Assembly: GCA_028223395.1 (NCBI GenBank)
Contig: JAOIUG010000004.1
Location: 1 to 64,000 of the forward strand
Direction of reading: 5' to 3'
Length of the DNA: 64,000 bases
Source of the DNA: Shewanella sp.
Lineage (GTDB): Bacteria > Pseudomonadota > Gammaproteobacteria > Enterobacterales > Shewanellaceae
Below are positions 55,459-63,741 of this stretch, in pieces. Position numbers and translations under genes: made by a program. Positions within the stretch are counted from its first letter, which is position 1, and each line of letters opens with the position of its first letter. The notes below the pieces were generated by a model, which saw nothing but the letters and a program-made list of their open reading frames with translations, was not told the DNA's origin and did no database searches.

Positions 55459-55941
55459 TTAATGCTGATGACCGCCTTTGCCATGGGCATGCCCATGAGC
55501 AATTTCTTCTGCAGTGGCATCTCGTACGTCTGCAACGGTTAAATCAAAGGTCAGTTCTCGCCCTGCTAATGGATGGTTCACATCAACTGTAGCCATGAAT
55601 TTCCCCATTTTAATAATGGTGACTTGGCGTTGCCCTTGATCGGTGTTTATCAATGCGCGCATACCTGCTTTCCACACTTTTGCACCTTGAAGATGCTTAA
55701 CCGATACACGCTGCTCAGCGTTCTCGTTTCGCTCACCATATGTTTCACTGGCCGGTAACGTTACCGAGAACTGCTCTCCAGTGTCTTTACCGACGAGTGC
55801 TTTTTCAACACCTGGCATCATGTTGTTATGACCATGAAGGTAAGCAATAGGATCCAATCCTTCATTACTTTCTAACACTTCACCTTGTTCATCGCGCAGT
55901 GTGTAGATAAATTGCACTACGGAGTTGTCTTTAATACTCAT
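55459..55941 (-). CDS. slyD: FKBP-type peptidyl-prolyl isomerase SlyD
   Basis: 160 residues. FKBP core NSVVQFIYTLRDEQGEVLESN and GHNNMMPGVEKALVGKDTGE with the inserted IF chaperone domain (about 70-130), then VNHPLAGRELTFDLTV. The short tail HGHAHGKGGHQH is a metal-binding His-rich end, smaller than in E. coli SlyD. Folding helper with a role in nickel delivery in the family. AAGGA precedes the ATG. Confidence 0.93.
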   Translation of the reverse strand: MSIKDNSVVQFIYTLRDEQGEVLESNEGLDPIAYLHGHNNMMPGVEKALVGKDTGEQFSVTLPASETYGERNENAEQRVSVKHLQGAKVWKAGMRALINTDQGQRQVTIIKMGKFMATVDVNHPLAGRELTFDLTVADVRDATAEEIAHGHAHGKGGHQH

Positions 55942-56069
55942 GATAATCCTTAACTCAAATTTTGTGGCGAGAGCTTACCAAAAGTCCGGTCTCGTCACTA
56001 GCTTTTTGTCATCGCAGACAAGGGCCACAGGCAATATCCCTATGCGTCAGCCAACCGTTTAGCCACGGG

Positions 56070-57260
56070 TTATTTTATCCCTAAAGCTTGAAAAACCTGT
56101 TGGCTAGGAAAACCATCAGCCACTAATCCTTGTGCTTGCTGGAACTGGCGTAATCCCTTGGAAGACTTCGCGCCCATGATCCCATCGGGCTCGCCAACAT
56201 CGTAACCGAGCTTATTTAATCGGCCTTGTAACGCTTTTACCTTCTTGCGACTTAAATTAGCCGCTTTAGGAGGCGGCGTATGCAGCCCTGCAGCGCCGTT
56301 AATTCTATCTGCAAGGTGGCCAACGGCAATCGCATAGAAAACAGAGCGATTCCACTTCATGATGACATTGAAATTGTTGTAACCTAAAAAGGCGGGCCCT
56401 TGAGCCCCTGATGGGACGTAAAGTGCCGCTTGCAGATCTGGCGTACTTAGCTGATCCCCATTGGCTTTTTTGACGCCTAATCTCGCCCATTGCTTCAACG
56501 GTAATGCTTCTGACTTCCCTAACGCGGAATAAGTAAAATTGGTCGGCAAAGACACCTCTCTGCCCCAACGTTCTCCACGTTTCCAACCCAGGGCTTGTAA
56601 AAAGTGGGCGGCGGACGACAGCGCATCTTCTGTACTATTCCAGAGATCGGCTTTACCATCCCCGTCCGCATCTACTGCGTACTGTGCATACGCCGAGGGC
56701 ATAAATTGTGTATGCCCCATGGCTCCTGCCCACGAGCCTATCATTTGTGTGGCATCTAAATCGTATTGATCTTTTAACTTCAACGCTTGCATAAGCTCTT
56801 GAGTAAAGTAACCGCTGCGGCGTGGATCGCACGCTAAGGTAGCCAACGAATTGAGAACAGGCATGTTACCTTTATAAGAGCCGAAGTTAGTTTCAAGCCC
56901 CCAAAATGCTAGTAAATATTGAGGTGGCACACCGTATTGCTTTGCAAGCTTTTGTAACAACGCAGAATGCTTTTTGTAATACTTACGCCCTTGTTTGACT
57001 CGCCAGTCAGTCACTCTTTTACTGAAGTAATTATCAAAAGAAGCGCTAAATTCAGGCTGTTTACCATCAAGTTCAATCACTTTTGGAACAAACTTCACAT
57101 TGGCCAAGGTGTGATCAATCGTGCTTTGTAACACTCCTTGCTCCTTGGCTGTGTGCTGTAAATTAGCCACACATGTGGCCCAATCAGGGGAAGCGACAGA
57201 TGCAAAGCCATAGGAACTGGACAGCATCAACGTGGCCGTTAGGGGGATTAATTTAAACAA
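56070..57260 (-). CDS. Lytic murein transglycosylase, MltB type with PG-binding domain
   Basis: 396 residues. The start is TTG 57260 with GGGAG eight nt upstream, giving a signal peptide (MFKLIPLTATLMLSSSYGFA). The catalytic MltB domain has FWGLETNFGSYKG near residue 120 with the active Glu, and MGHTQFMPSAYAQYAVDADG. The C-terminal ~60 residues (KVKALQGRLNKLGYDVGEPDG) form a peptidoglycan-binding domain 1. It cleaves glycan strands to 1,6-anhydro ends. No lipobox, so soluble in the periplasm, unlike E. coli MltB. Confidence 0.93.
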   Translation of the reverse strand: MFKLIPLTATLMLSSSYGFASVASPDWATCVANLQHTAKEQGVLQSTIDHTLANVKFVPKVIELDGKQPEFSASFDNYFSKRVTDWRVKQGRKYYKKHSALLQKLAKQYGVPPQYLLAFWGLETNFGSYKGNMPVLNSLATLACDPRRSGYFTQELMQALKLKDQYDLDATQMIGSWAGAMGHTQFMPSAYAQYAVDADGDGKADLWNSTEDALSSAAHFLQALGWKRGERWGREVSLPTNFTYSALGKSEALPLKQWARLGVKKANGDQLSTPDLQAALYVPSGAQGPAFLGYNNFNVIMKWNRSVFYAIAVGHLADRINGAAGLHTPPPKAANLSRKKVKALQGRLNKLGYDVGEPDGIMGAKSSKGLRQFQQAQGLVADGFPSQQVFQALGIK

Positions 57261-57551
57261 TAGAAGACTCCCAAAAATAAATGTTCCGTATCAACGGATG
57301 CTATCATGGCACCACAAAAGAAACGTTAATATTACCTTAATCGCGAAGACTTAAAAGGCTATTTGTTATTCATAAATCATTAACCTTGCACCTGTATCAT
57401 TAAAGGTCTTGTTTAACACTCAGTCTGTAGCGTTGTTGCCCTACGGTAAAACCATTAAATAACTTGCTAAAAATGCACTGCAGTTGCAGACTACAGCCAA
57501 TAATGACATTGCTTGCTATTCCCTATACACGACTAACCACAAGAGATAACC

Positions 57552-57911
57552 ATGACTGAACTGACAGCAACTGTAGAAAACTTCATCAAAAACGTAAAGC
57601 AACATCAAACCTTGTGGGGCCTGCAAGATGAAAATGCCGAAGGCTGGGTGGTGTGTGACGCTTCTGAGTTTGAAGCGACCGACGTTATGCCTTTATGGTC
57701 AAACGAAGCACACGCTAAGATCCATTGCACTGATGAATGGCAAGATTATCAAGCGGTGGCCATTACTTTAACCGAGTTTCTAGAAGAGTGGGTCAGCGAT
57801 TTAAACGATGATGGTGTACTCGTGGGCTTAGATTGGGTGGCTGACCAACCGTGCCTTGAAATTGATCCTATTGTACTGGCAACATCGCTGGTCAATGTTG
57901 AAGAAGAATAA
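57552..57911 (+). CDS. DUF2750-type protein
   Basis: 119 residues, acidic, no signal peptide. KNVKQHQTLWGLQDENAEGWVV, MPLWSNEAHAKIHC and the C-terminal GVLVGLDWVADQPCLEIDP are DUF2750-like. Members are small cytoplasmic proteins of unknown function. Followed 80 bp later by another plus-strand gene. GAGATAACC precedes the ATG. Confidence 0.8.
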   Translation: MTELTATVENFIKNVKQHQTLWGLQDENAEGWVVCDASEFEATDVMPLWSNEAHAKIHCTDEWQDYQAVAITLTEFLEEWVSDLNDDGVLVGLDWVADQPCLEIDPIVLATSLVNVEEE

Positions 57912-57991
57912 ATCACTCACACGGTATTATGGCGCTGATCGCAACGGTTAGCGCTATCACATTCAACCTATTTTTAACATAAGGATCTGTC

Positions 57992-58636
57992 TTGTTTGAC
58001 CATCCTCCTTTGATTGATATTCCCTTTGAGCACCGACACCAATGCTGGTTTTGTGGTGAGCCCAGCGCGATGCCGTTACATTACGAAAAACAACGTCACA
58101 CGCCTCACCCAGCGATGATGCTACCGACTTGTAAAGAGTGCTTTAATATTGCCAAACAGCACAAACTGACATCAGTTTGGGATTGCCAAATGGCCGTGAA
58201 AGATGCGCTCATGCGCCTTTATGAGAAACACCTCGCCATTGGTATCAATTGGACTAAACAAGAGCTTGAAGATTCTGAATTTGAAGATAAAGTCTTCGGT
58301 GGATTCAAAAAAAGTGCTTGGATGATGTACGAGATAGCCAGAGACAGAGTCAACTACCGCCCATGGCCGTTAAGCCTCAATGGGATCCCGATTGATGATG
58401 TTGGTTATAATGATGGCTTTCACTTTGACGGCATAACCTATCGTTCAATCTCACAAGCCATTGCATTTCATGCCAAACAAGGTGTACTCGATAAGCGTTT
58501 TTTAGAAGACATTGTCAGCATTGTTGGTAAACAGCGATTTGGTTTTGCTCTACGCATAGCGCAAATCAACATCGCGGCAGTACCAGAATTAAAACGACAA
58601 GTCATTGATGATTTAAGACAAGAGCACCAAAATTAG
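57992..58636 (+). CDS. Zinc-ribbon-containing protein, unknown function
   Basis: 214 residues from TTG 57992 with AAGGA upstream. The N-terminus carries two CxxC pairs (Cys18/Cys21 in CWFC and Cys47/Cys50 in CKEC) that would bind one zinc. The middle is helical (VKDALMRLYEKHLAIGINW), and the C-terminal part includes VDKRFLEDIV-like helices without a recognised catalytic motif. I do not recognise the family. It is convergent with cheV, 12 bp apart at the 3' ends. Confidence 0.7.
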   Translation: MFDHPPLIDIPFEHRHQCWFCGEPSAMPLHYEKQRHTPHPAMMLPTCKECFNIAKQHKLTSVWDCQMAVKDALMRLYEKHLAIGINWTKQELEDSEFEDKVFGGFKKSAWMMYEIARDRVNYRPWPLSLNGIPIDDVGYNDGFHFDGITYRSISQAIAFHAKQGVLDKRFLEDIVSIVGKQRFGFALRIAQINIAAVPELKRQVIDDLRQEHQN

Positions 58637-58648
58637 TCGATGTCATGG

Positions 58649-59593
58649 CTACAATGCTAACGATTGACGTAGTTTGTCTTGCACAACCTCAATGAGTAGA
58701 TCTGGCTGAAATTTTGAAATAAATCGATCACAGCCTACTTTTTTGACCATGGCATGGTTAAAGCTGCCACTGAGTGACGTATTTAAGGTGATATAAAGAT
58801 CACACATGCGTTTATCATGCCGGATCTCCTGAGTCAGCTTATAGCCATCCATCTCTGGCATTTCAGCATCCGTGATAAGCATTAATAGCTGCTCCGAGAT
58901 CTCAATATCGCGCTCGCACCATTGCTGTAACAAGTGCAATGCCTGTAGGCCGTCGGACACTTCTATCACTTCTAATCCCAACTGTTCCAGCGTACTTTTG
59001 ACTTGATGCCGCGCCGTGGCTGAGTCATCGGCAATCAATACCTTCTTACCGGCCATAAAAGGTAACAGTTCTGGATCTAACACCCCTTCTGAAGGCTTAA
59101 TGTCGTAGGGAATAATTTCAGCTAGAATTTTTTCTACATCAATAATAGACACTAACTCTTGTCTTGCTTGATATTCAACACGCGTAATAGCAGTCAGGTA
59201 GTTGTGACGACCAGCTGTTTTCGGCGGTGGTAAAATATCACTCCATGTTAAATTAACAATATGCTCAACCTTATCGACTAAAAAACCTTGCACAGAACGA
59301 TTATACTCTGTCACGATAAGGTTACTGTTCGCTCCCTGCGCGGATGGGCTAAAGCCAATGGCTTTTCTCAGATCAATCACAGGAATAGACACGCCACGTA
59401 AATTAGCAAAACCGACAATACTTGAATGACTACCAGGCAAAGAGCGTAACGTCGGTACATTAACCACCTCTTTGACTTTAAAAACATTAATTGCAAACAG
59501 CTGTGTCACACTGATCCTAAATAACAGCAGCTCTAGTCGGTTCTCACCCACTAATTGTGTCCGTTGATCCACACTCGCCAGTATCGGTGCCAT
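58649..59593 (-). CDS. cheV: Chemotaxis coupling protein CheV
   Basis: 314 residues from ATG 59593, where GGAGG lies directly upstream; the frame to 59671 adds an unconserved leader. The N-terminal CheW-like domain (about 15-165) has LFAINVFKVKEVV and FANLRGVSIPVIDLR. The C-terminal receiver domain begins at KKVLIADDSATARHQV and has the phospho-acceptor in LLMLITDAEMPEMDG, with Lys in ISKFQPDLL. It links receptors to CheA, and its phosphorylation adapts signalling. Confidence 0.94.
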   Translation of the reverse strand: MAPILASVDQRTQLVGENRLELLLFRISVTQLFAINVFKVKEVVNVPTLRSLPGSHSSIVGFANLRGVSIPVIDLRKAIGFSPSAQGANSNLIVTEYNRSVQGFLVDKVEHIVNLTWSDILPPPKTAGRHNYLTAITRVEYQARQELVSIIDVEKILAEIIPYDIKPSEGVLDPELLPFMAGKKVLIADDSATARHQVKSTLEQLGLEVIEVSDGLQALHLLQQWCERDIEISEQLLMLITDAEMPEMDGYKLTQEIRHDKRMCDLYITLNTSLSGSFNHAMVKKVGCDRFISKFQPDLLIEVVQDKLRQSLAL

Positions 59594-59800
59594 ACATCCT
59601 CCATTGTTTTTTCCCTCTGCCGATTGTAAGAAATTTAACACTGAAAGACGAGCAATAAATACATGGAGCAACTGATTTTATTACACTTTAAAGCCACTCA
59701 GTACACGTCATTGTCAGTTCAAGCTCAACTATCGACTCGCACTTTTAACAGGCGGGCATTGGGGCTTTACCGCACTCAACATTATTCTCGCACACAATAT

Positions 59801-59828
59801 TGATCCGATATGTTATTCGATGCGTATC
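59801..59828 (+). promoter_or_regulatory. Predicted ECF (ChrR-partner) sigma promoter
   Basis: TGATCC at 59801-59806, 16 bp, then CGTATC at 59823-59828. This matches the published type of promoter read by the RpoE/ChrR (ECF11) sigma group, in which TGATCC is the -35. It lies about 50-80 bp upstream of ATG 59879, indicating autoregulation, and it rules against the longer ORF start at 59810. Confidence 0.75.
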
Positions 59829-59878
59829 AACTGACACAAGCAATGCACTTAGTCATCTCGATAGGTAAAGTGACAGCC

Positions 59879-60523
59879 ATGCAAAATATTCAATCCAACA
59901 GCGCGAAAAGTCGTTATGATAAGGGGTATGTTCCCTTTAGAAACATACAAATGGAAGAGCCTAACTCTGATTTACACGCTGAACAACTCAAACAAAAGCT
60001 CGTCAACGTGGCCAAAACACGCAGCCAACAAGATTATGCGGCCTTGTTTAGTTTTTTTGCCCCTAAGATCCTTGCATTTGGCCAGCAACGCTTAGCCAAT
60101 CAAGGCTTAGCAATGGATCTTGTGCAAGAAACCATGACCACCGTTTGGACTAAAGCCCACCTTTTTTCAGCGGAAAAAGGAGCCGTTAGTACGTGGATCT
60201 ACACTATCATGCGCAATCGCTGTTTTGATATGCTCCGAAAAGTGCAGCACAACAAAGAAGATCACTTCAGCGTTGATCTTTGGCCCATGCTTGAAAACGC
60301 CGATCCTCGCGAACTTGAAGATCACTTACTCACAAGCGCTTTACTCAAACAAGTTGATGCATTGCCTGTGCTGCAACAACAGGTGATCCGTGGGATCTAC
60401 TTGCAAGAATTGAGTCAGCAAGAGATTGCAAGCAAACTTAATGTGCCACTGGGTACGGTAAAATCGAGATTAAGATTAGGGTTAGCCAAACTCAAAAGCC
60501 TCTTGGAGAAACAGCATGATTAA
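59879..60523 (+). CDS. ECF sigma factor, RpoE/ChrR (ECF11-like) group
   Basis: 214 residues from ATG 59879. Region 2: YAALFSFFAPKILAFGQQRL and LVQETMTTVWTKAHLF, then AVSTWIYTIMRNRCFDMLRK. Region 4: LPVLQQQVIRGIYLQELSQQEIASKLNVP with the HTH GTVKSRLRLGLAKL (written in parts). The gene overlaps the ChrR-like anti-sigma gene by 8 bp. In Rhodobacter and Shewanella relatives this pair governs responses to singlet oxygen and photo-oxidative stress. SD is weak, so ATG 59951 is a possible later start. Confidence 0.9.
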   Translation: MQNIQSNSAKSRYDKGYVPFRNIQMEEPNSDLHAEQLKQKLVNVAKTRSQQDYAALFSFFAPKILAFGQQRLANQGLAMDLVQETMTTVWTKAHLFSAEKGAVSTWIYTIMRNRCFDMLRKVQHNKEDHFSVDLWPMLENADPRELEDHLLTSALLKQVDALPVLQQQVIRGIYLQELSQQEIASKLNVPLGTVKSRLRLGLAKLKSLLEKQHD

Positions 60524-61193
60524 TTACCACCCCAGTCACGACATGTTGCTCGCGCACGCCAGTGGTGAGCTTGAGTTAGCCATGGCCACTGCCGTATCCG
60601 CTCACTGTGAACTTTGCCCACAATGCCAACAAACCCTATTGCAGATGACTCAGCGTCAAGCAGAGCAAGTATTACCACTGGTTGATCCCACAGTTGAAGC
60701 GTGTGAAACCCAGGTTCAGTTAGACGATATGATGCTCAATATCATGCAAACTTCTACCAATGTTGATGCAATGCCCGAGGCCATCGACTTTACAGCGCAC
60801 TGCACTGTAACAGTCAAAGGGGAGCAATTTAGTTTGCCCACCGCGTTTAAACAGCAAGTCGAGCACGCTTGGAATGGCATGGGCAAAGTGAGTCGTATGC
60901 GCCTTGAAGCGGAAAAAGGAGCGCCTAGAGCAAGCTTACTTCATATTGAAGCGGGGGGGGAAATCCCAGAACATACCCACCAAGGCTGCGAGATCACCTT
61001 GCTGCTTGAAGGTCATTTTGAAGATGAATATCATCATTACGGGCCAGGAGATTTTATTGTGCTCAACGGTCAACATCAACATTCACCCCGAACGAAAGAA
61101 GGCTGCTTGTGTTATACCGTGGTGGATGCTCCTTTGCATTTCACTAAAGGAATAAGCAAGTTACTCAATCCCATTGGCGAGCTTATTTACTAG
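60516..61193 (+). CDS. chrR: ChrR-type zinc anti-sigma factor with cupin domain
   Basis: 225 residues. The N-terminal zinc anti-sigma domain has His5, His30, Cys34 and Cys37 (SAHCELCPQC), exactly one position off the ligands of Rhodobacter ChrR. The C-terminal cupin has EHTHQGCEITLLLEGHFEDEY-like ligands (His, His, Glu; split across EHTHQGCE and LLLEGHF) and a later His in QHQHSPRT, the second metal site that senses oxidative damage. It holds the ECF sigma inactive until stress. GGAG lies seven nt before the ATG, inside the sigma gene. Confidence 0.92.
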   Translation: MINYHPSHDMLLAHASGELELAMATAVSAHCELCPQCQQTLLQMTQRQAEQVLPLVDPTVEACETQVQLDDMMLNIMQTSTNVDAMPEAIDFTAHCTVTVKGEQFSLPTAFKQQVEHAWNGMGKVSRMRLEAEKGAPRASLLHIEAGGEIPEHTHQGCEITLLLEGHFEDEYHHYGPGDFIVLNGQHQHSPRTKEGCLCYTVVDAPLHFTKGISKLLNPIGELIY

Positions 61194-61229
61194 GGGCTGT
61201 TGTTCTTGCGAGCTTAGTTTTTGTTCGAA

Positions 61230-61345
61230 TTCAATTATTTTAGTACAAGGCTTGAGCGATGATGCTTAGCTGGCTAAGTGAAAAGCGCGTAACGCACTCT
61301 AGTCTTAAAAGAATAAAAGAATTGAAACGACTCCAAAGAAGCGAT
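61230..61345. repeat. Palindromic intergenic repeat, copy 2
   Basis: A long imperfect palindrome: the left arm TTCAATTATTTTAGTAC (61230-61246) is mirrored by the right arm ending AATTGAA (61326), and a central perfect hairpin is CTTAGC-TG-GCTAAG (61265-61278). The right arm and its extension (61306-61339) recur at the very start of the window. No ORF. It looks like a dispersed intergenic repeat of the REP or MITE kind. Confidence 0.6.
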
Positions 61346-61717
61346 CAATACTGTTTATCAGACTAAGGCTGTACAATATGCAGCCTTAAATGAGACACCT
61401 TACTGCTGATGTGGCGTTCAAGCTCAACATTGCCTTGCTTTAAAAACAGATAATACAAGTGTGAAACTGCGCATTCACATGTTCAGATCTTATCATCGAG
61501 CCTGTCACAGTACTGTCACGCTTATATGTTTTACTGATTTTACAAGGTATTATTTGCATTATTTCTTAACTTTACACATATTGGGCTTGTATAAATATAA
61601 AAAGCGCAGTAACCTCGAAAATGAATTAAATTCATCTTTCGCAAAAATGCTAAGGATAATCTATTGTTATAACGCACTACCAATTGTGGTAGTTTTAATT
61701 AAAAGGAGTGTGGCCAT

Positions 61718-61891
61718 ATGTCATACCTAGTAAACGGACACGAAATTACTGTCAACTTCCCTGTTGATTCGATTTCAGTAAATAAATCATCTATTGCCTT
61801 CACTGATAGCCAAGGCAAAAATAGACAAACTTTTTCAAAGCGTACTGAAGCGCTTAAATTTATGAAATGGTTATTATCTTCAAGTAAGTAA
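61718..61891 (+). CDS. 57-residue small protein, unknown function
   Basis: ATG 61718 has AAGGAG nine nt upstream. The product starts MSYLVNGHEITVNFPVDSIS and ends KFMKWLLSSSK; it is small, soluble and mildly basic, with a beta-strand-rich start and a C-terminal helix (RTEALKFMKWLL). I recognise no family. The ~325 bp upstream, back to the 61.2-kb repeat, hold no other supported gene, so it may have a long leader. A 90-codon frame overlapping from 61461 is probably spurious. Confidence 0.6.
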   Translation: MSYLVNGHEITVNFPVDSISVNKSSIAFTDSQGKNRQTFSKRTEALKFMKWLLSSSK

Positions 61892-62133
61892 TAATCAACA
61901 AGTCACACTGACTCTTCGATACACCTCCTCTCACCCGTATCGATAGCTTACCCTCATAGGTCAAGCAAGTAGGACTGAAATCCATTCAGCTATTGAGTCA
62001 CATCATTTGGTTCAGGCCCTTACCTCTGCTCAGGTAAAAGCCTAACCAAGTGTCATACACCTTTATTTACCGACTGCGCTTAACTTAACTTCTTTCATGT
62101 CATGCTGTTCAACAAATTGCACTTCACACTGGA

Positions 62134-63084
62134 CTATTGAACACTCTCACTGGGATACTTGCGTTGATAACGCGGTAACATTGTCGCATTACCTAATAAT
62201 CCTCCTTGATGAATGTATAACAGATCAGTATCAGGGTTATCAGCCAAATACAGCTCTGCACACATTAAGCCTTTTGGATCGTACAACAATTCAAATTGCA
62301 TACCTTGATCTGCCATTTTTTGCCAGATCTTATAAAAATCAAAATACAATTTACCAAAGTGGTATTTTTTGGTTGTTTTAACGATCATAGGATGAAAGGC
62401 GCTATCTTCAATCAGCATGGAAAATTGTTGACTAAGGTAGGACTCATCTGCGACACATGCGCAGGTCATCACCTTAATGGCGCTGCAATGCAACAAGAAG
62501 TATTCATTAAGAAATAGAGCCGTTGTGCCTGTTCCTGACGGTAGAAATACCGTTAACGTCGCACGTTCACTAGCTTCAAACCAATCTTGTATTTCTTTAC
62601 CCAATTGGTGAATTCCTTCGCGAGCATATAAACAACGCCCGCCTTCAGGCACAAACATGGCTTGGGGATCATCAACCAGCACAACTTGCTCAATATACGC
62701 ATGACAACTTCGTGCTTGTCTGTCTGTTTGCTTGGATAAATCAATCACCCGTGCACCATTGGCAATCGCTTCAGCATAATTGCCTTGTGATGAAGCGAGC
62801 ACCTGTGCAGAAATATGATCAACATAATAATCCAGTTGCCAGCCCTTCATTTTTGCTAAAGCCGATAAAGAGTATAAAGAATTTGCCACAGCTGAACCGT
62901 AACCAACCAAACGCTTTACATTGGGGAAGTCATGATTCAAAAAATAAGCAAATTTGCGGGCTTTATTTCCCGAAAACGCGGGATGTAATAAATCGTCTCT
63001 TTTAACAAAAACACGTTGTTCATTAAGATTGAACGTCTCTATCGCAGTATTGGTAAAGATCACCGTTTTTTGTGCGTTTTCCAA
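62134..63084 (-). CDS. PLP enzyme of the ACC deaminase/D-cysteine desulfhydrase family
   Basis: 316 residues from TTG 63084, with GAGG upstream. FVKRDDLLHPAFSGNKARKF near 26-45 carries the PLP lysine in SGNKARK; VGYGSAVANSLYSLSALAK contacts substrate; and LPSGTGTTALFL binds the phosphate. This is the fold-type II group that includes 1-aminocyclopropane-1-carboxylate deaminase and D-cysteine desulfhydrase. D-cysteine or another D-amino acid is plausible but not decided by sequence. Confidence 0.87.
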   Translation of the reverse strand: MENAQKTVIFTNTAIETFNLNEQRVFVKRDDLLHPAFSGNKARKFAYFLNHDFPNVKRLVGYGSAVANSLYSLSALAKMKGWQLDYYVDHISAQVLASSQGNYAEAIANGARVIDLSKQTDRQARSCHAYIEQVVLVDDPQAMFVPEGGRCLYAREGIHQLGKEIQDWFEASERATLTVFLPSGTGTTALFLNEYFLLHCSAIKVMTCACVADESYLSQQFSMLIEDSAFHPMIVKTTKKYHFGKLYFDFYKIWQKMADQGMQFELLYDPKGLMCAELYLADNPDTDLLYIHQGGLLGNATMLPRYQRKYPSESVQ

Positions 63085-63273
63085 TTGCTCTAACCTCTTA
63101 ACCCTATCGCCTGTTTGAATATTACCAACAATTAGTGTTTTTAACGATTCATTCGAATATTATAAATAAGCAATAAAATAACCTTTTAATTAACAACGAC
63201 TTAAATATTGGCATGAAAATAGCATTAATCACTGTATGTCCTAGAGGATATTCACTTAACATGAGAGATAACA

Positions 63274-63681
63274 ATGACAATTTTACGCTTAATATTTAAT
63301 ATTGCCTGGTTTGTATTAGGAGGCGTGCTGATGGGGCTGCTGTGGTGGGTTGCTGGGATCCTTTGTTTTATCAGTATTATAGGTATACCCTTTGGACGAT
63401 CTTGTTTTGTGATTGGAACCATGACATTTTGGCCTTTTGGACAAGACATCGCCAATCGCCGAGATCGTACTGGTGTCGAAGATTTAGGAACGGGATCCTT
63501 TGGCCTACTGGGTAATATTATTTGGTTTTTACTGTTCGGGCTCTGGCTGGCCATCGGTCATATTGTGCATGCTTTGGCTTGTGCTATCACCATTATTGGG
63601 ATCCCATTCGCATTGCAACATCTCAAACTCGCTATTCTTAGCTTAACACCTATTGGTAAAACCATTGTAGCAAAAGAGTAA
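63274..63681 (+). CDS. yccF: YccF-family inner-membrane protein
   Basis: 135 residues with a duplicated hydrophobic pattern: NIAWFVLGGVLMGLLWWVAG and IIGIPFGRSCFVIG in the first half, NIIWFLLFGLWLAIGHIVHA and IIGIPFALQHLKLA in the second. The repeated IIGIPF motif is the YccF signature. Integral membrane protein of undefined function. Confidence 0.9.
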   Translation: MTILRLIFNIAWFVLGGVLMGLLWWVAGILCFISIIGIPFGRSCFVIGTMTFWPFGQDIANRRDRTGVEDLGTGSFGLLGNIIWFLLFGLWLAIGHIVHALACAITIIGIPFALQHLKLAILSLTPIGKTIVAKE

Positions 63682-63691
63682 ACCACTATAG

Positions 63692-63731
63692 GCCGGTATT
63701 TTGCGAGGTAACAGCCTCGTTCAATACCGGC
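63692..63731. terminator. Nested hairpin between yccF and the LysR gene
   Basis: GCCGGTATT / AATACCGGC (9 bp) encloses an inner CGAGG / CCTCG stem. It lies between convergent genes, 10 bp after each stop. T tracts are poor on both strands. Its outer stem matches other gene-end hairpins in the window. Confidence 0.6.
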
Positions 63732-63741
63732 AACTCATTAT

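Noticed and set aside
61461-61730. 89-codon plus-strand ORF
   Set aside because: Composition is poor, with no convincing SD, and it overlaps the better-supported 57-codon gene in another frame.
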